Shown here one piece after another: positions 1 to 5,945 of a stretch of DNA of 10,456 nt; position 1 is the first letter of the stretch, and each line of letters begins with the position of its first letter. A program made the position numbers and the translations under genes. The notes beneath the pieces were generated by a model. The model was not told the origin of the DNA. It searched no databases and saw only the letters and a list, made by a program, of their open reading frames with translations. Source of the DNA: Fibrobacter sp. UBA1765 (GTDB taxonomy: Bacteria; Fibrobacterota; Fibrobacteria; Fibrobacterales; Fibrobacteraceae); assembly GCA_002314675.1 (NCBI GenBank), contig DCGZ01000191.1, positions 4,541 through 14,996 on the forward strand, in the 5' to 3' direction.

Positions 1-26
1 TTGTGGAAGACCTTCCTGTTTGTGGG

Positions 27-50
27 TATTATTATATAATAATATATAAT
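27..50. promoter_or_regulatory. AT-only palindrome with two TATAAT hexamers
   Basis: Positions 27-44 form a perfect 18-bp palindrome made only of A and T. Exact TATAAT hexamers lie at 35-40 and 45-50. No good -35 hexamer sits at the usual distance; the TTGTGG at 20-25 is 19 bp from the second hexamer. It could be a promoter, an operator or an easily melted stretch. In DNA this AT-rich the palindrome may be chance. The rest of 1-120 shows only further A/T runs and no gene. Confidence 0.3.
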
Positions 51-120
51 ATATAAAATATAGTAAATTTTTTTTCAACCTATTTTTTGAAGATTTTACC
101 CATTCTTTATAAATAATTAG

Positions 121-149
121 TTGTATTTTCTTCAAAAATTTGGTATATT
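121..149 (+). promoter_or_regulatory. candidate sigma-70-type promoter for argF
   Basis: A TTGTAT hexamer (121-126) and a TATATT hexamer (144-149) are separated by exactly 17 bp, which fits a housekeeping -35/-10 pair. Transcription would start near 156, giving a leader of about 80 nt before the argF ATG at 237. The leader contains the hairpin at 174-195. Assignment is by consensus only. Confidence 0.45.
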
Positions 150-173
150 TGGAAAAACAAGGTTGAATTAGGC

Positions 174-209
174 CGCCTGAAAGTCGTTCCAGGCGTCCTT
201 TTCTTTTTT
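174..209 (+). terminator. terminator-like hairpin in the argF leader (possible attenuator)
   Basis: CGCCTG (174-179) pairs perfectly with CAGGCG (190-195) around a 10-nt loop. It is followed by a T-rich run, TTTTCTTTTTT, ending at 209. Only 27 bases separate this run from the argF start, which is too short for another promoter plus ribosome-binding site. Transcripts reaching argF should therefore cross the hairpin. It may attenuate argF transcription or be the leaky end of an upstream unit. I see no leader peptide and no clear ARG box. Confidence 0.5.
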
Positions 210-236
210 GGTAGACTTAAATTTCACGAGGATTCG

Positions 237-1178
237 ATGATCGATACGAACAAGCATTTCTTGCGTCTCGCCGATTGGAGCGAAGAACGCATCGTTGAAA
301 CAATCAACACTGCAATGCGCTTGAAGCAGGACTTGAAGGCTGGTAGGCCGACTCCTGAACTCCAGGGCATGTCTGTCGGCATGTTCTTCGAAAAACCGTC
401 CCTTCGTACCATTACAACTTTCCAGGTTGGCATCAACCAGCTTGGCGGTTTCCCAGTTCTTTTGGCTCCGGATTCCATTGGCCTTGGCAAGCGTGAAAGC
501 GTCAAGGATGTAGCCCGTTGCCTTAGCCGTTGGGTAAACGCTATCGTTGTTCGTTGCTTTAAGCAGAACCTCATTGAACAGCTTGCAGAATACGGTTCTG
601 TGCCTGTTGTAAACGCCCTTACCGACGACTACCACCCGTGCCAGGCAATCGCCTTTGCTCAGATGATTCGTGAACAGATCGGTGAACTCAAGGGCAAGAC
701 TGTTGCTTTCATTGGTGACGGCAACAATGTTGCAAATTCCTTTACTGCCCTTGCTGCCCGCACCGGCATGAACTTTACGCTCGCTTGCCCGAAGGGCTTT
801 GAACAGCCGAAGGCTTTCATTGACGAAATGATGCCTGACTTTGAAAAGCGCGGCACAAAGTATCGCGTATTCAACGACCCGAAGGAAGCTGTCAAGGATG
901 CGGACATTCTTTATAGCGACGTTTGGGTTAGCATGGGCCAGGAAGGTGAAAAGGATACCAAGCAGAGCCACTTCTTGCCGTTCCGCATTGATGCCGAATT
1001 GCTCAAGCATGCTCCTTCCCATGTGAAAGTTTCCCATTGCTTGCCGGCTCACCGCGGTGACGAAATCACTGACGAAGTGATGGATAACCTTGAATTGAAT
1101 ATGAGCTACGAAGAAGCTGAAAATCGCTTGCATGCCCATAAGGCTGTGCTTGTTGAAGTCATGAAGGCTTACAAGTAG
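237..1178 (+). CDS. argF: ornithine carbamoyltransferase
   Basis: A 313-residue cytosolic enzyme that makes citrulline from carbamoyl phosphate and ornithine in arginine biosynthesis. Family landmarks are in order: carbamoyl-phosphate loop FEKPSLRTI (51-59), Arg106, HPCQ (133-136), ornithine-site DGNN (161-164), DVWVSMGQE (228-236), the HCLP cysteine loop (267-270) and Arg297. The length is normal for an anabolic enzyme. The ornithine signatures (DGNN, SMG) argue against aspartate carbamoyltransferase. One oddity is that the usual S-x-R-T-R loop reads S-L-R-T-I, with Ile59 in place of the last Arg. The start is the ATG after GAGG (228-231, 5-nt spacing). No other arginine gene is adjacent. 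The gene stands alone between a leader hairpin and a 3' terminator. Confidence 0.95.
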   Translation: MIDTNKHFLRLADWSEERIVETINTAMRLKQDLKAGRPTPELQGMSVGMFFEKPSLRTITTFQVGINQLGGFPVLLAPDSIGLGKRESVKDVARCLSRWVNAIVVRCFKQNLIEQLAEYGSVPVVNALTDDYHPCQAIAFAQMIREQIGELKGKTVAFIGDGNNVANSFTALAARTGMNFTLACPKGFEQPKAFIDEMMPDFEKRGTKYRVFNDPKEAVKDADILYSDVWVSMGQEGEKDTKQSHFLPFRIDAELLKHAPSHVKVSHCLPAHRGDEITDEVMDNLELNMSYEEAENRLHAHKAVLVEVMKAYK

Positions 1179-1208
1179 TTTATAGGCATATTTCTAAATC
1201 TATAGTTG

Positions 1209-1236
1209 AAGCCTGGGCAAGTCTCAGGCTTTTTTG
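1209..1236 (+). terminator. intrinsic terminator of argF
   Basis: AAGCCTG (1209-1215) pairs with CAGGCTT (1225-1231), and the stem extends through G1216-T1224 and G1217-C1223 to a 5-nt loop. A run of T continues to 1235. It lies 31 bases after the argF stop and separates argF from glgE. Confidence 0.85.
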
Positions 1237-1327
1237 TATCCTTTGATGGTCTGGTATGGAATGGAAACTACTTTTCTTGCATCCGGTTCCTGCATTTGGC
1301 CTCTGATTTGCTATTTTTCAATATACT

Positions 1328-3103
1328 ATGGCTACTATTCCTACACTCAAAGACAATCTCGTTATCGAGAATATCCGCCCAAGCATCGAGGGCGGCCGTT
1401 TCATGATCAAGCGCGAGCCGGGTGACGCCGTGACCGTTCAGGCAGACATTTTCCGCCACAGCCACGAAAAGTACGCCGCCGCGATTTTCTACCGCCATGT
1501 TCCTGCAGAAGGCAAGGCAAAGAAGACTACCAAGACTGCAAAGCCTGCCGCTGTCAAGTGGGAACAGGCTCCTATGCATTTTGTAGATAACGACCTTTGG
1601 GAAGGAACATTTACAGTCCAGAACATTGGCTATTACGAATACAAGGTTTGCGCCTGGACAATCGAACCGAAGGACGTTCCGACCGAAAGCCCGGTCATGA
1701 TGCTCCGCGTTGACCCGACTTATGCCCGCACCGGTACTTGGTACGAAATGTGGCCGAAGAGCCAGGGCTCAGACCCGACCAAGAGCGCAACCTGGAAGGA
1801 CTGCGAAAACCAGCTCGACTACATCGCTGGCCTTGGCTTTGATACCGTTTATCTAGTTCCTATCCACCCGATTGGCGTTACAAACCGCAAGGGCGCAAAC
1901 AATGCGCTCCACGCCAAGGTTGACAAGAAGGGCAATCCGCTTGAACCAGGCTGCCCGTATGCAGTCGGTAACAAGCATGGTGGTCACTACGCCACAGACC
2001 CGGAACTTGGTTCCATGAAGGACTTTGAACACTTTGCAAAGGCCGCCCGCGCTAAGGGCCTTCGCCTTGCACTTGACATCGCCCTGAACTGCAGCCCGGA
2101 CCATCCGTATGTGAAGGAACACCCGGAATGGTTCTACCATGAACCAGATGGCTCCATCAAGTTTGCAGAAAACCCGCCGAAGAAGTACGAAGACATTTAC
2201 CCGTTCGACTACTACAACAAGAACTACAAGGCTCTCTGGCAGGAAATCGAAAACATCATCCTGTTCTGGGCCGACAAGGGCATTGAAATTTTCCGTATCG
2301 ATAACCCGCATACAAAACCGTTCCCGTTCTGGGAATGGCTCATTGCAGACATCAAGGAAAAGCGCCCGGAACTCGTGTTCCTCGCAGAAGCTTTCACTCG
2401 CCCGAAGATGATGCACCGCCTTGCAAAGGCCGGCTTCGACATGAGCTACACCTACTTTGCATGGCGCAGCGCCAAGTGGGAATTCGAACAGTACCTCAAG
2501 GAACTTACACAGAGCGATGCCAAGGAATACATGCGCGGCATCTTCTTCCCGACAACTCCGGACATTTTCCCGAAGTACCTTGCAAACCAGGGACCGAACG
2601 CCTTTAGACAGCGCTACTTCCTTGCCGGTACGCTTTCCAGCTTGACAGGCCTTTACAACGGCTACGAACTTTGTGAAAACATTCCAAGCCCTGTGAAGGA
2701 AGAATTGCACGACAGCGAAAAGTACCAGTACAAGGTTCATAACTGGAAGGGCCCTGGCATCCAGGACTTTGTTCGCCGTGTAAACGAAGCTCGCCTTGCC
2801 CACGTAGCTCTCCAGGAATACGATAACCTCGAATTCCACTACGCAGCAAATGACCAGCTCATGGTTTACTCCAAGGTGACTGGCGATGACCGTATTCTTT
2901 GCATTTGCAACATGGATATGCACAATGCCCAGGAAGGCCTCGTGGAACTTGACATGGCAAAGCTCGGCCTTGCAGAAGACGCATTCTACTTCCTCAAGGA
3001 TTTGATCACCGACGACAGCTTCGTTTGGCGTGGCAGCAAGAACTTTGTTCGCCTCGACCCGAACAAGGCTCCTGGCCACTTGTTCGTAATCAAGAAGATC
3101 TAA
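1328..3103 (+). CDS. glgE: alpha-1,4-glucan:maltose-1-phosphate maltosyltransferase (GH13, GlgE)
   Basis: A 591-residue GH13 enzyme that in the GlgE pathway transfers maltosyl units from maltose-1-phosphate to glycogen-type glucans. The N-terminal beta-sandwich shows the GlgE-typical VIENIRPSIEGGRF (12-25). The TIM barrel starts near TWYEMWPKS (137-145). N282, K285 and Y287 in NPPKKY match the phosphate-binding residues of GlgE. The nucleophile is Asp325 in RIDNPHTKP, the acid/base Glu354 in FLAEAFTRP, and the third Asp is D412 in TTPDI. YELCENIP (446-453) and DSEKYQ (462-467) are also GlgE hallmarks. At 591 residues it is shorter than well-known actinobacterial forms of about 670. Residues 61-77 are a Lys/Ala/Thr-rich insert within the N-domain. 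No Shine-Dalgarno sequence precedes the ATG, and an in-frame stop at 1304-1306 rules out a longer start. TreS, maltokinase and GlgB genes are not in the window. Confidence 0.93.
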   Translation: MATIPTLKDNLVIENIRPSIEGGRFMIKREPGDAVTVQADIFRHSHEKYAAAIFYRHVPAEGKAKKTTKTAKPAAVKWEQAPMHFVDNDLWEGTFTVQNIGYYEYKVCAWTIEPKDVPTESPVMMLRVDPTYARTGTWYEMWPKSQGSDPTKSATWKDCENQLDYIAGLGFDTVYLVPIHPIGVTNRKGANNALHAKVDKKGNPLEPGCPYAVGNKHGGHYATDPELGSMKDFEHFAKAARAKGLRLALDIALNCSPDHPYVKEHPEWFYHEPDGSIKFAENPPKKYEDIYPFDYYNKNYKALWQEIENIILFWADKGIEIFRIDNPHTKPFPFWEWLIADIKEKRPELVFLAEAFTRPKMMHRLAKAGFDMSYTYFAWRSAKWEFEQYLKELTQSDAKEYMRGIFFPTTPDIFPKYLANQGPNAFRQRYFLAGTLSSLTGLYNGYELCENIPSPVKEELHDSEKYQYKVHNWKGPGIQDFVRRVNEARLAHVALQEYDNLEFHYAANDQLMVYSKVTGDDRILCICNMDMHNAQEGLVELDMAKLGLAEDAFYFLKDLITDDSFVWRGSKNFVRLDPNKAPGHLFVIKKI

Positions 3104-3124
3104 AAATTTTTGATTGCAAAAGAG

Positions 3125-3157
3125 AAAGGCGGCGGACTTCAAGGTCCGCCGCTTTTT
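3125..3157 (+). terminator. strong intrinsic terminator of glgE
   Basis: A 9-bp GC-rich stem, GCGGCGGAC (3129-3137) with GTCCGCCGC (3144-3152), has a 6-nt loop. It is flanked by an A run before and five T after (3153-3157). It begins about 20 bases after the glgE stop. Confidence 0.93.
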
Positions 3158-3180
3158 GCTGTTCTAAACGAATTCCTGCT

Positions 3181-3287
3181 TTTACGGTCTATAATCGTGT
3201 GTAGCGTGTTTTAGACCGTAGTCACGATTTTAATCATCTTTGAATTACGGTCTAGTTTGGCATTTTTCTTAATTTTGACCGTAAAAA
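3181..3287. repeat. 107-bp palindromic element, copy 1
   Basis: This copy holds four boxes of alternating orientation: TACGGTCTA (3183-3191), TAGACCGTA (3212-3220), TACGGTCTA (3246-3254) and GACCGTAA (3277-3284). Boxes 1 and 2 form a perfect 9-bp stem with a 20-nt loop. Boxes 3 and 4 form an 8-bp stem (3245-3252 with 3277-3284). Boxes 2 and 3 can also pair over 9 bp, so folds compete. Box centres are about 29, 34 and 30 bp apart, near three helical turns. Copy 2 starts 178 bp downstream. No coding potential was seen. It could be a BIME/REP-like or MITE-like element or a multi-site protein-binding array; the sequence alone cannot decide. Confidence 0.9.
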
Positions 3288-3478
3288 GCTCCGGAATTTT
3301 AATCAGTGATGAAGAAACGGCTTTTTTCAGAAGCATTTTTCTTGCATGAAATCAGTTATTTACGGTCTATAATCATGTGTAGCGTGTTTTAGACCGTAGT
3401 CACGATTTTAATCATCTTTGAATTACGGTCTAATTTGACATTTTGCTTGATTTTGACCGTAAAAATTCCTGAGCTTTT
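3284..3478. repeat. inverted 17-bp arms trailing the two elements
   Basis: The 17 bases after box 4 of copy 1 (3284-3300, core GCTCCGGAA) match the reverse complement of those after copy 2 (3462-3478, core TTCCTGAGC) with one mismatch. The two elements are thus in direct orientation while their trailing arms are inverted. The arms are A/T-rich at their ends and the copy 1 arm is nearly self-palindromic, so some of the match is low-complexity. Confidence 0.5.
3359..3465. repeat. 107-bp palindromic element, copy 2
   Basis: It aligns to copy 1 without gaps at an offset of 178 bp and differs at five positions (3375, 3433, 3438, 3445, 3449), about 95% identity. All four ACGGTC/GACCGT boxes are unchanged; every substitution falls in the spacers. 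The 71 bp between the copies (3288-3358) and the flanks are not duplicated in direct orientation. The element lies 165 bp upstream of ddl, in the gene-free stretch 3104-3629. Confidence 0.9.
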
Positions 3479-3544
3479 ATGTTGCTCTTGACGAACTCTT
3501 CTCATGCCGCCGGTGTTTGTAACTCTTTGGAAATCAACAACTTA

Positions 3545-3597
3545 CAGACGCCCTTTTTGCTTTGCCGCCTTACGTCTGCCATCTAAAAAATGTAGAT
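3545..3597 (+). other. inverted repeats in the region just upstream of ddl
   Basis: CAGACG (3545-3550) pairs with CGTCTG (3573-3578), and ATCTA (3581-3585) pairs with TAGAT (3593-3597). Either could form a hairpin in a ddl leader transcript. No convincing -35/-10 pair was found in 3480-3629, so the ddl promoter is unplaced. Confidence 0.3.
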
Positions 3598-3629
3598 TTA
3601 ACATGAAATATTTTTAAAAGGGTGGCTTT

Positions 3630-4664
3630 ATGTCTCGTTTACGTGTTTTGGTCCTTATGGGTGGCTATTCCACCGAACATGATGTTTCTGTTTCTAGTGG
3701 TACTGGCGTTGTTCGTGCCATGGATGAAACCAAGTACAATATTCATCCTGTCCTGATTCAGAAGGACGGTACATGGATCTGGTCTAGCCGTGAACTTTCC
3801 CCGTACCAGAAGGCAAATTTTTCTGAAAGCTATTTCTACGGCATCGAAGGCGCTGGCGTACACAAGGTAAAGAACCCGGCTCTTTCGGAACTCCCAGACT
3901 GCGACATGGCATTCCTTGCATTGCATGGCAAGTGGGGCGAAGACGGCCATGTGCAGGCTCTTATGGAAAACTGGAAAATTCCGTATACAGGATTTGGCAT
4001 TTTGGCTAGCGCCCTTGCTATGGACAAGATCAAGACCAAGGAAATCTACAGCGCAAACGGCATTCCGACACCGGCATACCGCGTTTTGAATCGCGCCGAC
4101 TTTAACGGCGATACCTTGACCGAAGTCGTGAACGCCCTTGGATTCCCGCTTGTCGTGAAGGACCCGCTTGGTGGCTCTAGCATTGGCGTTGGCATTGCAA
4201 AGACCATGGATGAAGCTCTTGCACTTTGCGAACAGCTTTTCCAGATGAGCGACCGCCTTTTGTGCGAACAGTTCATCAAGGGTCGTGAAGCAAGCTGCGG
4301 CTACATGGAAGGCGAGCGTCCGTTCCCGCCGACAGAAATGCAGATGACTACCCGTGAATATTTTGACTTTGAGGCAAAGTACAATGGCGAATGCCGCGAA
4401 GTGACTCCGGCTCCGTTTGATGAAGCCCTTACAAGGCAGATCCAGGAAATTGCAAAGAACGCCCATTACGCTCTTGGTGGTGTTGTCTATTGCCGTACCG
4501 ATGTTCGCATTGACGCAAACGACAAGGCCTGGGCGATAGAAACTAACACGCTCCCTGGCATGACTCCAAGTTCCTTGCTACCGCAGCAGGCCGCATGCAA
4601 TGGCATTAGCTATACGCAGCTCATTGACTTGATCATTGACAAGAGCCTTAAGGTTAAGAGATAA
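3630..4664 (+). CDS. ddl: D-alanine--D-alanine ligase
   Basis: A 344-residue ATP-grasp ligase making the D-Ala-D-Ala dipeptide for peptidoglycan in the cytosol. The N-terminal substrate domain has GGYSTEHDVS (11-20), near the usual GG-S-EH-VS, and ALHGKWGEDG (97-106). The ATP-grasp part has MDKIKTK (131-137), Lys177 in VVKD, the GSSIG loop (182-186), CEQFI with Glu213, EAKY with Tyr251, and metal-site residues Asp291, Glu304 and Asn306 in ETNTLPGMT (304-312). The Tyr of EAKY fits a D-Ala-specific enzyme rather than a VanA-type D-lactate ligase. The start follows AAGGGTGG (3618-3625). A 169-bp gap without a clear terminator precedes tsaB, so co-transcription is possible. No mur genes are adjacent in the window. 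Confidence 0.95.
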   Translation: MSRLRVLVLMGGYSTEHDVSVSSGTGVVRAMDETKYNIHPVLIQKDGTWIWSSRELSPYQKANFSESYFYGIEGAGVHKVKNPALSELPDCDMAFLALHGKWGEDGHVQALMENWKIPYTGFGILASALAMDKIKTKEIYSANGIPTPAYRVLNRADFNGDTLTEVVNALGFPLVVKDPLGGSSIGVGIAKTMDEALALCEQLFQMSDRLLCEQFIKGREASCGYMEGERPFPPTEMQMTTREYFDFEAKYNGECREVTPAPFDEALTRQIQEIAKNAHYALGGVVYCRTDVRIDANDKAWAIETNTLPGMTPSSLLPQQAACNGISYTQLIDLIIDKSLKVKR

Positions 4665-4833
4665 GTCGTTGCTCTTGCAATTAGTTGATTGTGACTAGGT
4701 GCGCAGAGTTGCCTTGAATTACAGGAAGTATTGTGATTAGAGTTCTAAAGTATTGTTTTGAAATTTCTTGTTTGATAATGCTTGCTTATTGCTTGTTTCA
4801 AGCTTGTTCCTAGCATTGTAGAGAGAGTATTGT

Positions 4834-5466
4834 ATGGACTTGATAGTAGATACATCGCGCAAGGGCATTCGCATGTTTGTTTGTGGCGTGAATGCTGCAA
4901 ATGAAAATGTGGAACGGGAACTTGTAAAAACGGACGCACGGAGCGAAAAGCTTGAAAACTTGCTTGATGAACTTTTGAGTTCTGTGAATGCTGCGCTTGA
5001 AAATGTTAAGCGAGTGCTTGTACTTTGTGGCCCTGGTTCCTTTACCGGGCTCCGTACAGGCATTGCATTTTGTGAAGGACTTTGCTTTTCTGGAAAGCGT
5101 GAACTTTACGGAGTATCTTCGCTTAAGGCATTTACGACATTTGCAAATTCCACTCCTGTGGTAATTACGAAGGCACGTCCCGGATTTTGGTACTATTCCG
5201 AAAATACGGAAAATTCCGGGGAATATTTTTGGAGTACGGAACAGGTTGTAAAGGCGCTTGCAAATGTTACGGCAACAGAGGCGGTTCTTGATGATAATGC
5301 GGTTGCATGTGCAGATATCGCAAATGCAATCGCTGCAAAAAATATCGCCGTAGTCAAGGAATCCGAAGGTTCGCTCGCTTCGTTACGCAAGGTGTTGGAC
5401 TGGGGCTTAAAGCCAAGCCCGGTTCAGGACGCAAACTACATTCAGCCATCGTACGCCGAACAGTGA
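4834..5466 (+). CDS. tsaB: tRNA threonylcarbamoyladenosine biosynthesis protein TsaB
   Basis: A 210-residue ASKHA-fold protein that partners TsaD and TsaE in adding t6A to A37 of ANN-decoding tRNAs. The first beta strand is LIVDTS (3-8) and the family signature GPGSFTGLR lies at 66-74. The SEKL segment (37-40) corresponds to the usual HSE-L helix, but the His position is Arg36. The C-terminal NYIQPSY resembles the family's EPVYLR-type end. The start has only a weak purine run (GAGAGAG, 4821-4827). It is immediately followed by rimI, the common tsaB-rimI pairing; tsaD and tsaE are not in the window. The upstream gap 4665-4833 contains a small hairpin (GCTTG-TTT-CAAGC, 4791-4803) but no clear promoter. 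Confidence 0.93.
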   Translation: MDLIVDTSRKGIRMFVCGVNAANENVERELVKTDARSEKLENLLDELLSSVNAALENVKRVLVLCGPGSFTGLRTGIAFCEGLCFSGKRELYGVSSLKAFTTFANSTPVVITKARPGFWYYSENTENSGEYFWSTEQVVKALANVTATEAVLDDNAVACADIANAIAAKNIAVVKESEGSLASLRKVLDWGLKPSPVQDANYIQPSYAEQ

Positions 5467-5477
5467 GCAGCGAAAAA

Positions 5478-5927
5478 ATGCAAGTAACGATTTCTGGAAT
5501 GGCCCTTTCTGATGTTGCCGAAGTGAGCGCTCTCACGGAACGGCTTGCATTTTTGAACTGGAACTCTAGACAGTTTGAAAGCGAATTGCAAAGTAGCTGT
5601 ACGTACGGACTTGTGGCTCGTGATGAAAACGGTGCATTTGCCGGCTATGCGCTTTTCCATTTGGTAGCCGACGAAGTTGAATTGCTGGCCATTGCGACTG
5701 TCCCTGAATTTACAAGGCAAGGCATTGCATCGATGCTTTATAAAAATGCCGTTACGACTTTGCGGCATGAAGGTGGCAGGACTTTGTTCCTTGAAGTTCG
5801 TGAAGGCAATGCAACTGCCCGTGCATTTTACGAACGTATGGGCTGTACTGTTTGCGGTAAGCGAAAAAATTACTATCACGATGGAGAAAGCGCGATTCTC
5901 TATTCTGCAGAACTTGCATTCATTTAA
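5478..5927 (+). CDS. rimI: GNAT N-acetyltransferase RimI (ribosomal protein alanine acetyltransferase type)
   Basis: A 149-residue GNAT protein. RimI acetylates the N-terminal alanine of ribosomal protein S18 in E. coli and some other proteins elsewhere. The acetyl-CoA loop is RQGIAS (80-85) after VELLAIATVPEF. LEVREGNATARAFYERMG (105-122) carries Glu106 and Tyr118, matching the catalytic Glu103 and Tyr115 of E. coli RimI, and KRKNYY (128-133) is also typical. I chose the ATG 11 bases after the tsaB stop because it gives the usual length. A GTG at 5463 that overlaps the tsaB stop would add five residues and is the main alternative. The frame stays open upstream inside tsaB, but that part is a shadow. 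It is probably translated from the tsaB transcript. Confidence 0.92.
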   Translation: MQVTISGMALSDVAEVSALTERLAFLNWNSRQFESELQSSCTYGLVARDENGAFAGYALFHLVADEVELLAIATVPEFTRQGIASMLYKNAVTTLRHEGGRTLFLEVREGNATARAFYERMGCTVCGKRKNYYHDGESAILYSAELAFI

Positions 5928-5945
5928 ATTATACAGGAATGTTTT

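Noticed and set aside
90..170. ARG box (ArgR operator) upstream of argF
   Set aside because: TGAA and ATTC fragments occur (around 87-105 and 163-169) but not as the spaced palindrome TGAAT-4-ATTCA.
168..1139. 323-codon minus-strand frame across argF
   Set aside because: Antisense shadow of argF with no recognisable motifs or ribosome-binding site.
1853..3142. 429-codon open frame on the minus strand across glgE
   Set aside because: It lies fully antisense to a gene with complete GlgE motifs. Its translation is rich in Val, Leu, Phe and Cys with no recognisable domain, as expected from mirrored codon bias.
3181..3465. CRISPR array
   Set aside because: Only two 107-bp copies with internal alternating palindromes and a single 71-bp spacing; no regular short repeats with unique spacers and no cas genes.
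3639..4466. 275-codon minus-strand frame across ddl
   Set aside because: Shadow of ddl codon usage; no family features.
4668..4690. Terminator after ddl
   Set aside because: An AAGAG/CTCTT pairing exists around the ddl stop but its 11-nt loop is large and no T run follows.
4753..4779. Promoter for tsaB (TTGTTT and GATAAT)
   Set aside because: The spacer is only 15 bp and neither hexamer is strong; not enough to annotate.
5307..5477. Extended N-terminus for RimI beginning at 5307
   Set aside because: This part overlaps tsaB in another frame and is Arg/Lys-rich without GNAT features. The family length is met from ATG 5478.
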